Origin: Excoecaria cochinchinensis | Taxonomy: Eukaryota > Streptophyta > Magnoliopsida > Malpighiales > Euphorbiaceae | NCBI GenBank assembly: GCA_947683425.1 | Contig: CANTUQ010000031.1 | Span: forward strand, 5,095,001 to 5,159,000 | Length of the DNA: 64,000 bases | Reading direction: 5' to 3' | Part shown: piece after piece, positions 23,716 through 34,111 of the stretch | Layout: every line of letters starts with the position of its first letter | Position numbering within the stretch: position 1 is the stretch's first letter | Made by a program: the position numbers and the translations under genes | Notes under the pieces: model-generated | Told to the model about the DNA's origin: nothing | The model's input: the letters and a program-made list of their open reading frames with translations, nothing else | The model's database searches: none

Positions 23716-25787
23716 TGCAATTAAGGGATTGGATGAAGACTCACTAGGAGCACTAGAGCCTTTCTGATTAAGAGTCAAACCAATCCCTGGATAAGACAGA
23801 ACCTAGAAAATGATTTAGGCAGCCCTTCTTTGTATAGCTCTCTAAATGACTATTTTCTACCTTTATTTCACAATCGCTTGCTAGCCCTTCGAGCCTTTAT
23901 GCTGGTATGCTAAATGCGTACCGATTTTGTACACATGTTGAAACTACCCTTCGCCTAAAATGATTTTTATCTCCCCTTAGAAGAATGGCTGCTCTAATAA
24001 GGACGGATGTGCTTTGTTGATAATCTTTTGGGCTATCAAAGCTCGCCCAGATAAGGGTGAGTTTACACTCTGGGAAGAGGGTTTAGTTATTCACAAACTC
24101 TGCGTGGTCAGAGACATAAAGAAAAAAAAAAGAGAAAAAAAAAAGAAAAAAGGAGAAAAAGGAAAAAAGAAGTAGGGCTCAAGATAGTAACCACTTGACG
24201 AGTTTCAACGGTTATCTTTTTAAATGTTATTCTGATCTTGATGAGCTAAAGTGTTATCAAGCCCAAATTCAAGAACACCTTTATATATGCAACTGAGCTA
24301 AGAATGGTCCTCCCATCAGTCGAGTAAATATTGCGGCCATTTTTCTCTAGCGACCTGATCCTTCTTTGATAACCATCCACCTAAGCCTAACATTGCAATC
24401 AAAGTAAGACCTCTTGATTCTTGGTTCAGTCTTATCCAATTGGTGGAGACAACCTTGTAATAAGTTTTGGTACGTAGGAAGAGGCATATGGTGTTTCTTG
24501 AGCTTCAATCGGAAAGCCACGAGTGCATTTATGCATTTGAGTTGAGTCTCATCCCCAACTTTGCAACTAGAATCTGCGTTTAAAAAAAAGGAGAAAAAAT
24601 TAATTAATTAAAAGCTGAGAGAAAATTTTCAATCAAGAAAATTCGAGAGAGCTGATTGATAACAGGAGCTTGATACTTTCAGGATCTATCCATAGATTAG
24701 ATGAGATATTGTATTTTTGAGATTAATGCCAAATAACGATCATGTATCATGAAATTAAACTAAAACGTATGTATTTATGTAATGATCATGTCTCTTATTG
24801 CATCCTTAAAGTTTTCTAGTTCCGGTGTAAAACAAGCACGTTATTGTTGTCTACCCTCTGCTATTCTCACTACTCAGATGCTTCGGCCAATTCATCCTAC
24901 CATCAATTCTGAAACCAAACCTACAACACCTTTATGAGGACAATCAAGCCTATACAACCGCGATCTAGGATGTAAACACATGTAGGTCACCCTTAGGGGA
25001 TCTCCAATAACATCTTCAGACCCATTTATAATTCAGCAAAAAAAAAAAGCCATTAGAGATAAAAACCATAATTGGCTCTCTAAGCAAAAGTTAGGCAAAA
25101 CGATAGGGTGAAAACCTGGAAACAGGCAGTCTATCGTTCGAAAAATAAAAAAGCCACTGGATTGGATTGGGTTCATTCTAGGCAAAAGTCAGGCAAAGGG
25201 TTATGTGAAAATTTGAAAAGGACAAATTTCCCGTAAAGAAAAGCTAGTGTGAAAATCCACAAGGGACGCACTACCTTTGAAATAATGACTTCGGATACCT
25301 GGAACGATAAGACGGCATTACTTTAGATAATCTCCTTTCGAGAAGATAATGCATAATTTAGGACACGAGTTAGAGTCTCGGGGGCAAGATGCTCATCCGA
25401 CCGGGGGGTAAAGATGCGCACGGATCGGTTTTCCTTTTGGAAGGGTCATGGGTCAGAATCCTTAGGCCAAGACGACATTCCTCTAGATCCCTGGGGGGCA
25501 TCAAACAATGCAAGTAGCCAAGCTGTACCCTCAGCTGACCCCTGACCACTCAAGGCTTAGTCTATTCATTTTTGCATGCATTTTATGTCACACAGTTCAT
25601 TTGCAAACATTCGCATATAACTTTTCACATGCACACACACATTCCTGTGCACCCAACTTTGCAGGAAAAGCCAAAATAAAGACTACACACACAAGAGCCA
25701 GTCAAGGACGACTTCAGCACAATGTAGGCATTCACCCGTACCAGGCAACCGGACCAAGAGGAATTTTATCCAGCGTCATTTTCCCTA

Positions 25788-25956
25788 AGTCATCCTAAAA
25801 GGCAATCTCCAAGTCCTCTTAAGAGGCAATTCCCTAAGTCCTCTTAAGAGGCAAATCCCTAAGTCCTCTTAAGAGGCAAACCATTCAAAGTCCTCTTAAG
25901 AGGCAAACCTTCAAAGTCCTTTTAAGAGGCAAATTCTCCAAAGTCCTCTTAGAGGC
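25788..25956. repeat. 25-bp tandem repeat, TCCTCTTAAGAGGCAA
   Basis: Six to seven copies at 25-27 base spacing. Each holds the palindrome CCTCTTAAGAGG (ctcttaagag core). The same array in element E has the unit CCCCCTGAGAGGTCTTC (34281-34705, complement gacctctcaggggg). Confidence 0.85.
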
Positions 25957-26016
25957 ATTAATCCAGACAATTAACCAAAGACCTCTCAGGGGGCACCACT
26001 TCAGATCTCAGAACAG

Positions 26017-26256
26017 GTTAGATACCGACACGGCTGGGGCTAGACACCGCACAAGTTAGATGCCGCAACGAGGGAGGTTAGACCCCACACCAATAGGTTA
26101 GATATCGACTCGGCTAAGGCTAGACACCGCACAGGTTAGATGCCGCAATGAGGGAGGTTATATACCACACCAATGGGTCAAATACCGAAATGGCTGAGGC
26201 TAGATGACGCACAGGTTAGATGCCGAAATGACAGAGGTTAGACACCGAATAAAAGT
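26017..26256. repeat. 80-bp tandem repeat, three copies
   Basis: Copies start at 26017, 26097 and 26177. The unit contains ggctagacaccgcacaggtt and agatgccgcaa. The repeated gttaga-accg word is also internally periodic. Confidence 0.85.
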
Positions 26257-26414
26257 CTAGACACCATACAATTTAGATGCAAAAACGATTAGGGTTAACA
26301 CATCGACAAGTAGACGATAACTACCCTGAACAACTCCATTTAGACAAGGAAGACAACTGCCTCAGGTACGCGTCTCCTATTTCTTTCTTTGAGTTTTGGC
26401 TTACCTAGGCACCC

Positions 26415-26428
26415 AAACTGGGGGCAAC
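26415..26428 (+). promoter_or_regulatory. Polypurine tract, element C
   Basis: aaactgggggcaac abuts the LTR start TGTAGACACC at 26429. The same tract precedes the 3' LTR of element E. It primes plus-strand DNA synthesis in this class. Confidence 0.72.
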
Positions 26429-26731
26429 TGTAGACACCGGGTCCTGAAACAGCCCAGACCGAAGTTACCCAATGATGAAAATGATACCTGTTCACAAGCA
26501 AAAACAAAAATAGAAGTGATGATTTCCTTGAAAAATGCCCTTCGTTTTAATAAATAAGAGAACAAGAGAAAAATAAAAAATAAAATAACAAAAAAATAAA
26601 TAATAAAAATATTAGTTATTTTTTGCCTTCGGTGGCCTACGGCTTTGTGGTGGCGCGGCGCGCGTGACGTACAGAATCTATCGGCAGCTCACGAGAGGCA
26701 CCGCGCGCACCTCCCATTGTGAGGGCGCACC
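26429..26731 (+). mobile_element. LTR head shared by elements C and D
   Basis: It starts TGTAGACACCGGGTCCTGA after the C PPT and is very similar to 15651-15930. It stops at 26731 at a Tekay-like LTR. The matching LTR tail (27925-28870) leads into the D PBS, so one LTR serves as 3' LTR of C and 5' LTR of D. Confidence 0.8.
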
Positions 26732-27924
26732 TGTCACACCCCATTTGCCCCCTAGTAGTATGAGCCATTTGTGTGTGTGCATTTATTGTGTGTGCCTGGC
26801 ATGTGACAAGGGTATTTTGGATAAATTACATGTTTTGGGATTTTGCTAGTGTGTGGGTGCATATTTGATATTAGGGTGTGAATTAGTTGGGTTGTAATTG
26901 GGTGTGTTGCTCACATGTTTATAGGATATGAGTGAGTGAGTTGTGTGTGTGTGTGTGTGCGCTCACATATTTGTAGGGTATTATAAGTTGGGATTTCATT
27001 ATGTGTGTGTGTAGTGCATGCTTGTTGGGTGTGAGTGATCAAGATCCACCACTAGGAAGAGAACACATGGCTAGGGTTAGGAGAGAGGGGACTTAAAAGA
27101 GGAAAGAGAAAGGGAAGCAGAAATTCTGCTCCCTCAATCCCGTTTCTCTCTTCTCTTCATTTCTCTTCTTCCTCTTCTCTTCACATTTTGTGCCCTAGCT
27201 TGGATTCAAGTCATAGTTGGTGGGAATTGATCATCTCCTAGCATTCTTATTGGTGAGTTTTCTGCATTTTCATCTTGTTCATCTTCTTTTTCTCATTTTC
27301 TGGGTTTAAGGTTTTGATCTAGGGTTTTGTTGTTTGTTTGTTTTGGTGGGTTGTTGGTTAGTTGAGCCTCTTCGTGACCTTAAAGGGAAGGAGAAGGTGT
27401 CGGGAAGTGGCACTAAGTGATTAGGAGCTAAGGAGATTCAAGTTTGGGAGTTTTTGTGATTTTTGTATTTTTGTGATTTTTGCTCTTTGGATGAATTTCT
27501 TGAAATTTGAGGTTTCTTGATGTTTATAGTAGTTTATATGGTATGGGTTTTGCTTTAGATGGGTTAAGGAACCTTGAATGTGAGTTTTTGAACCCAATTG
27601 TGCATTTGATTGAGTTGTGGAATGAATAGTTTTGAAATTTGAATTTTGTAAATTGATATTGTTTTTAGCATGATTTAATTGAAATTCTTGGCATAAATGT
27701 TGTATTATATGTTAGAAATGATGGTTTGGTTACTGGAAATGAGGTAAGTGGAAGTTTGAATTGAGTGTGTGTGTGATTGGGATTAATGGAAGTGAATTTC
27801 TGCAGCTTTTCCCATGCAGGTGCTGCAAATCACGACATTATCGCGAGCTCGCGACAGAGCTCGGTGATAGCAGTCCTTGCACCCGTCCGACCTTCTGTCG
27901 AGCAGGCAGCAGAGCCTCTGTCGC
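26732..27924 (+). mobile_element. Tekay/Del-like LTR, 5' part
   Basis: It starts TGTCACACCCCATTTGCC, resembling the LTR at 51992 in layout: G/T-rich first part, a leader with gcagaaattctgctccc (about 27117), and TCGCGA-type palindromes (27838-27920). The second half and the internal region are missing; at 27924 it is joined to a Tat LTR. No gene. Confidence 0.62.
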
Positions 27925-28870
27925 GACCGTGTGTGAGTTTTTTATACCAAGTGGGAGCTCATGAAGAGTTGAAGATCCATTTGGGATTTGATTGTTAATT
28001 TTTATTATTTTCATTTCTTTTACTTTCATTATTTTATTTCTAATATGTAATTTGTAATAAGTTTATTTAATTTTATCTTTATGCACGTTAATTAAAAAAA
28101 TCACAAAAATATTTCTATTTAATTAATTTGGTTTTTCTAAATAAAATGGGACCAATGTCCTAGTTTCTTCCATCCAAAATAAATTGTCATTTTAAAATTA
28201 TTTTCTTTAATTATGCATGAGAGGACCTACGTCCTCATTTTTAATAAATATCCCGATTTATGTATGAATTGTATTTTATTTACAAATGGGGGTTGTATTC
28301 CGCCCCTAGTTTTGTTGTAATTTATTTTGCTTTCATTTATTTTATTTATCGCTTTTATTATGTGTTTGACATGTGCGTTTAATTAAATTACATGAAAATT
28401 GAATGAGAAATGGGATGAAATACTAAATTCAAAACTCAATTATAAACTTAACCAAAGGTATGAATAAATGGGGAGTCCCGAACCATCTCTGGTCTTTGGG
28501 CTCAACGAGGCGAGAGCACCATTTCAATGTTCCATTGGAATGGGACTTCCAAAACACCTCCTGCGTCTCATAAAAAGGCTTTAACTTGCACAGTCCTAGG
28601 CTCCACGAGGCGAAAGGACCATCCTAATGTTCTATTAGGATGGGACCTCCAAGACCCATTTTGGCTTGCCCAAAATGGACATAGCAGCGCCGTCTTCGGC
28701 TCACTGAGACGAGACGAACTGTCCCAACATTTTATTGGGTGGCGACTCCATGAAATCTCCTTGTTGCCCAAAATAGATGCACTTGTAAATACCTTACAAG
28801 TTTTATGAACCTCTCTCGATCGCCCTAAAGTGGGCCTTCGGGAAGATTTAAGGGTTCGGTGCGTGTCACA
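27925..28870 (+). mobile_element. Element D 5' LTR tail
   Basis: It begins at gtgtgagttttttataccaa, which aligns with the middle of the 4222-6817 LTR, and ends GTGTCACA at 28870. It contains the dyads GGACCAATGTCC (28149-28160) and GAGGACCTACGTCCTC (28221-28236), three hairpin modules (28500-28790) and a PBS mimic TGGCGACTCC (28740-28749). About 1.3 kb of LTR middle is missing. Confidence 0.8.
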
Positions 28871-28871
28871 G

Positions 28872-28889
28872 TGGCGACTCCGCTGGGGA
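28872..28889 (+). promoter_or_regulatory. Primer-binding site, element D
   Basis: TGGCGACTCCGCTGGGGA lies one base after the LTR end. It is complementary to the 3' end expected for plant tRNA-Arg (ACG type, recalled from memory). Confidence 0.85.
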
Positions 28890-29836
28890 CTAATAAGAGA
28901 CTTCCCTTCAAAAGTACCTTGGTTAAAATTTATGGTTAAGTTTTAATTTAGAAATTTTATCTCTTTTCGAAATTGCATTGCATCCATGCTAGAGCCTTAG
29001 ATTATGCTAGTTTGGTCCCTATTTAAACCCCGGTGCATTCCCGAAGCACGACCCTACGTTCACTCAATGTGGGGAAGTGTTAAGGATAATCACCAGCCCA
29101 AGCCTCGTACCTTATGGTATATCAAATGGTGACCCAATCGGTTGTTATGCTCGTGATGAGTTAGAGCCGTTGGCAGGGACCATACTTGGGTAGCCCCAAA
29201 GTATCACTACCTTTGACCAAAGCTCATGTAATGGCAATAGATACTTCCACTAGGTGAAATGTACCATAATATCGTGCTTGCTATATGGGCCATCATATAT
29301 TGAACAAGATCAGTTAAATTAAATGGTCTTCATCAAAGGCTTTCATGCCCCGGTAGGCCCATTTTAATTTAATTGAGGTGTTTAAAATACATAATGGCCA
29401 AACACTCATACGTGTGTACATTAAAGAGCTGTTATGCTGCCGGTTTTCCACCGTGCACCATACGCGTCTAATGGGTTCCCTGTTAACCCTTAGATAAAGT
29501 CCACCCAGGAAAGAGACTATGCTACCTCGTGTCTGGGGGCAATAAGGTTGGAAGGATCTATCTGCATACATGTGTTTGTCTATGTTGCATCAGTATGACC
29601 ATGCATTGCATTTCAATCATGCATCATCCTAACGAGATGTATTTTTTTTAGCCATCATAGATTCGCCCGGGTGGTTTAGGGGTCCCGACGGTCGGTTGAG
29701 AAGGATTCCACTCTTGGGGTTACCAGAGCTAGTGCCGTATCGGAGCATAGATTCTCATTCAGATAGTAGTGAGACATTCTCTTCAGAATCATCAAGTATA
29801 TCTAATCCAGCCAGTGGGTCTGATGCAACCAGGGCA
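28890..29836 (+). other. Element D leader
   Basis: Non-coding leader of the family, closely parallel to those of C, F and H (gttaaggataatcaccagcc; ctcgtgatgagttagag; catgccccggtaggcccat). It ends near agtgggtctgatgcaaccag. Confidence 0.65.
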
Positions 29837-31467
29837 ATGATTACCGAGGAAGTGGAGAAAAAAATGGAAGAGTTTGAGGCTAGAATGATGGTCATGATGG
29901 GCAATCTTGCCACTACCATAGCTGGGCAACAAGTTGCTGCTGCTCCTATTAGGGGGCCAGATGAATAAGGGGCTATTAGGGAGGATCCCCCTGCTATAGT
30001 TGACCCACCTGCGGTTGAGCAAAGAGCACCAGCACCTGTTGAGCGTAGAGAAGGCCCGAGATCTGAGGTTGGCCTCTGGGAGGATGAGCAAGAGGAACAG
30101 ATGGTGGCAAAAGGAAAGTCGCCCAAGCTAGAGGAAGCAATGTAGAGGAAAATGGAGGCGAAGTTCGAGGCTATGACAAGGATGATGACGGTAGGAAGGG
30201 GAATGAACTCGGAGGATCGTGAGTTAGATGGGGATGATCTGGTCCCCCAAAACTTCAAGATGCTTGATATCCCAAAATTTGACGGCACCTCTGACCCTGC
30301 TGCACACATCAAGCAGTATTCACTAGTCATGAAGGGGACGACTTTAACAAGTAAGCAGAAGATAGAGTACTTTTGCTTGAGTCTTACAGGGGCTGCCATT
30401 GACTGGTACCATGGGCTAGACAGGAGGTCCAAAGAAGACTGGGACTTGTTGACTGAAGAGTTCCTAAAGCATTACGATTGCAGTACCCGGATGGAGGTCA
30501 CAATGAAGGATCTAGAGTTATTACAGCAAAAGGCTGGGGAGTCTTTCCATGAATACCTCACTCAATGGAGGAACCGGGTTATGGAGATAAAGCGCAAACC
30601 CGATACACCTGATCAGATCCGGTTATTCATTCGGAATGCTAGCCCATATCTGAGAGATGGGCTGAAAATGAAAGGGCTGAAAGATTAGGAGTCCTTGAAG
30701 GACATTGCTATAGAGGCAGAAGGAGAATATATGGCCAGAAGGGCAAGCAGTGAGGCTTATGCCAAGAAGGGCTACAACAATCAAGGTGCAACCAAGTCAG
30801 CTAGTTCCAGCAGTGGTAACAGAAGTGGGAAGACAGCTGAGGTGTCGTCAACAGGAATGAATCAGAGGTACTTCTCGAATTTGGGTAGGCCTTTGTCATG
30901 GGTACTGAAGAGGTTAATGAAGGAGGGGAAGCTACAACCCTTGCCACTTAGGCCAGCTAGGACCCAAGGAGAACCGGGGCATAAAGAGAATGATTACTGT
31001 GCCTTTCACCAACATACGGGTCATATGACAGACAATTGCTTAAGGTTAAGGCACCAAATTCAGGATCTGATCGATAGTAAGCAGATCACCGATCCTGAAA
31101 AGAGGGAGAGCAAGAAGAAGTCTAATTTCAATGATGTGCCACCGCCTGTCTTTATGATTGGGTCGAGCCTACCCGAATGGTATGTCCTTCAAGATTTGTT
31201 TGGAAATGAATACTTTTCTATCACTCGCCCTGAGGCAAGTGAAGAAGGGATGCCCGTGGCGGCGATAGACTGTTGGTCCACTAGTGAGAGTGGAGACGAA
31301 GACGAAGATGAGAAAGATGGAGAGTTCACGGATCCATGGGATTCTGAGGAGGATGAGAGAGTTGGGACTGTAACAAGAAGTGGGAGAGTGGTCCCCGAAA
31401 TTGAGAAGCAGCAGGACTCAGCGCAAGCACCTGTGGAGAAGGAGCCGAAAGAAAATCCCATAGTAAA
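29837..31467 (+). pseudogene. Element D gag
   Basis: One frame runs throughout, with only three in-frame stops (near 29966, 30143 and 30686). Domains: N-terminal coiled region (EEVEKKMEEFEARMMVMMG), Retrotrans_gag domain (about 30240-30730, LDIPKFDGTSDPAAHIKQYS to KGLKD), basic segment, zinc knuckle CAFHQHTGHMTDNC (about 30999-31040), and an acidic tail with TVTRSGRVVPEIEKQ. It ends at 31467, where E was inserted. The start Met of the F type is lost; 29837 is the first in-frame ATG. Confidence 0.88.
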
Positions 31468-34097
31468 TGTGACGCGCGCCGGATCCCCGCTGCCGCCCAT
31501 GGGACCGCCCGCTTGAGGGCGATCGGGGCATTTGTGGGTCCGTTGACAGCTTGCAATAAATCGCAAGTGCGTCTATGTTGGGCAATAAGGAGGTTTCATG
31601 GAGTCGCCACCCAATAGAACATTGAGAAAGTTTCTCTCGCCTCGGAGAGCCTAAGACTGCGCTTAGTATCCATTTTGGGCCAGCCAAAGGGGTATTGGAA
31701 GGTAAACTTCTCGCCCTAAGGAGCCTAGGATTAACGTCAAAGTCTAGTGACACAAGAGGTGTCTTGGAGCGTAAACCTCTCGCCTCTTTGAGCCCAAAGA
31801 ACAGAGTGAGTTCGGGACTTCTCATTTATGCATACCTTGGTTAAGTTTATAATTGAGTTTTGAATTTATTATTTCATCCCATTTCACATACATTTAATGC
31901 AATTAATTAAAGCGCACAACATACATTTAAGAAAAAGCTGTAAAAGCATAAGTAAAATAAAGCACATGTAAAAATATTACAATAAAACTAAGGGCGAAAT
32001 ACAACCCCCATTGTAAATAAAATACAGATCATGCATAAATCGAGATATTCATTAATGGTGAGGACATTGGTCTTCGCATGCATATTATTATGAAACAATT
32101 TTTATGTGATGATTTTGGATGGAGAAAATTGAGACATTGGTCCCATTTTTATTTAGAAAAAAATACCAAGTTAATTAATAAAAATGGTTTAGTGACTTTC
32201 TTTCTAGCGGGCCTAAATAAACAATTTTACAAGAAAATTATATGGCAAAAATAAATAGGAAAAAACCAAATAAAGAAAATATTACAAATAAAGAAAAATA
32301 AATATTCCGAGCGAGCCTTTTGGACCTCCCCGTGTGCTCGCGAAAACGCCCAATCAAAAAAATGAGTTTAGACATAAAAAACAAAATACAATTAAAATAA
32401 TGTTAGTAATTAAATCAATTAAATCAATTAAACATACAAAATAATGAATAACAAATTAAAATAAAATAAGATGACATGAAAAGAATGATAATTGAATCAA
32501 AATGTTAACAAACCAAAATAAATGAGAAACATGCATTATATGTGATAAATGATTAAATGATGTGATGAAAATAAAATAAAACATGTTAATTAATTAGTAC
32601 ATGAAAATATACACATGATGAAAATAATGATGAAAAGTTTTAAATAATAAATCAACAAATAAACAAATCATAATAAATCAATCATGTAACAATGATAAAA
32701 AGAATAATAAAAATTAGTAAACAAAAGAATGATGAAAATAATAATGATATATAACAAGGTTAATTGATGTGTTCATAATTAATATAAATTATTTACATGG
32801 CAAAAAGATTAATTTAAGTTAATTATTTGCATGTTAAAAATAATTAGGAATCAAAATAAAATCATTTACATGTTAGGAATTAAAAGAAAACAATATTGAC
32901 ATGAATAAAAATAAAATCATATATAAACAATTAAATAGAACAAATATAAAATCAATACAACAAATGAATAGATGAAAACAATAAATAAATCAATAAAAAC
33001 AATAAAATAAATAAATTAAATAAAAATAAAATAGAATAGAAATTGAGCCTAGAATATTTACTCTCAGTGTATTGGATTTGATGAAGGAAAAGTGATGATT
33101 TTCCGGAAAATTGCTTGAAAGAATAATTTAGCAATAAAATTAATTCTCTTTGTTTATGGAGAAAACAAAGGAATTGATTTGTATGCTTAAGATTGAAAAG
33201 AAAATGATTTCAAAGTGATGATTAATTTCTTGTGTTTATGGAGGAAAAACAAAGAAATTAATTGGAATAATTAAGAATTGAAAATTGATTTCTTCAATTT
33301 CAATTAAACCTTTTTAATTAAAAGAGAAATCTGAAATTTTTAAAGAGAAAAGAGAAGAAGAAGAATTCTGGAAATTTTTGGTCTAAAAAATGTGGAGGCC
33401 TCCTTGATTTTTCATCATAAAGTCTCTATAAAATAAAAAAGGTTGCCCTAATTTAATTAAGGAAAACAAACCTATTTTAACACAAAATTTTTTTATTTTT
33501 AATGATAAAATCAAGTTTTATTAATTAATTATCTAAAAAAATATTTTAGAATTTAATTTGAACTCAAAAACCCAAAAAAATGGGATAAAAAATGAATTTT
33601 TGGGTGAAAAAATCGGAAAAAGGGGTGAAAAATCGGAAAAGAGGGTATCAGACCCTATAGCGACGGCCAGGGGGGGAGGGAAGCCCGTCGCTATAGAGCG
33701 ACGGACTTCACGCAGCAAGGCTGCGTGAAATCCGCATCTCGCGCTCCAGCGCGCGGTGCGGCGCACAACGCTGCGTGACGCGCAGCAGCGTCGCCTCTTC
33801 GTGCCCAGCGCGCCTGCCCGCTGCTGCAGGCGCGCCGCCGCGCCTGACACTCGCGATCCGAATTTTTTATTTTATTTTATTTTTATTTTTAAATTTTAAA
33901 TTGACTAAAAACACTATAATTTTAAGTCCCCATTTTTCAAAATTAAATTTTTAAATATTTTTTATTATTTTCTAATTTTTCACTCTAAAATGCAAATTTG
34001 ACGAGAAAACCATCACTTTTAACCTTTTAAGCCTGTGAAGGCAATTATCATCATTGGGTAACTTCGATCTAGGCTGACTCAGGACCCGGTGTCTACA
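31468..34097 (-). mobile_element. Element E 3' LTR
   Basis: The plus strand runs TGTGACGCGCGCC ... GGTGTCTACA, 2630 bp. It holds a PBS mimic (31599-31608), hairpin modules (31600-31800), AT-rich simple sequence, and a GC-rich block (33655-33850) with the inverted repeats ctatagcgacgg/ccgtcgctatag and cacgcagc/gctgcgtg. Its outer 300 bases closely match 54787-55085. The 33533-33850 open frame is a GC artefact. Confidence 0.88.
33655..33850. repeat. GC-rich inverted-repeat block of the E LTR
   Basis: Contains ctatagcgacgg with its complement ccgtcgctatag 20-30 bases away, and cacgcagc/gctgcgtg. It is the position-equivalent of the GC palindrome clusters in the other LTRs. Confidence 0.7.
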
Positions 34098-34111
34098 GTT
34101 GCCCCCAGTTT
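34098..34111 (-). promoter_or_regulatory. Polypurine tract, element E
   Basis: On the minus strand AAACTGGGGGCAAC lies directly before the 3' LTR, identical to the tract of element C. Confidence 0.72.

Larger units (their letters stand above)
23716..26428 (+). other. Element C 3' untranslated region
   Basis: Non-coding. It holds an A-rich tract (24121-24168), the conserved gagaaaattttcaatcaag/gctgattgataacagg block (24628-24667), a copy of the antisense-gene intron region (about 25150-25305), two tandem repeat arrays and the PPT. The ORF at 25508-25798 has no recognisable domain and is probably chance. Confidence 0.65.
15651..26731 (+). mobile_element. Pol-less Tat element C
   Basis: Order: 5' LTR (15651-21098, split by a solo LTR), PBS, leader, decayed gag, pre-RT relic, long 3' untranslated region with two tandem repeat arrays, polypurine tract (PPT), and the start of the 3' LTR (26429-26731). 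Protease through integrase are missing. The left candidate duplication is acagg; the right end is lost in a chimeric LTR. Confidence 0.82.
28871..31467 (+). mobile_element. Tat element D, 5' part (PBS, leader, gag)
   Basis: The internal region of a pol-bearing Tat element, interrupted at 31467 by element E. It resumes at 55086: the gag reading NPIVN here continues as the IVKQLKKTTAQ of the other side, and both flanks of E carry gtaaa. The element is cut again at 58434 by H. Confidence 0.85.

Noticed and set aside
25788..25956. CRISPR-like array of short repeats
   Set aside because: Spacing is 25-27 bases with only about 8-10 bases between palindromic units, the spacers are themselves repeated, there are no cas genes, and it lies in a plant retroelement untranslated region. 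It is a minisatellite.
29755..30432. 225-residue minus-strand ORF over D gag
   Set aside because: Shadow of the conserved gag frame; similar shadows appear over gag of E, F and H (for example 41038-41631). No promoter and no domain.
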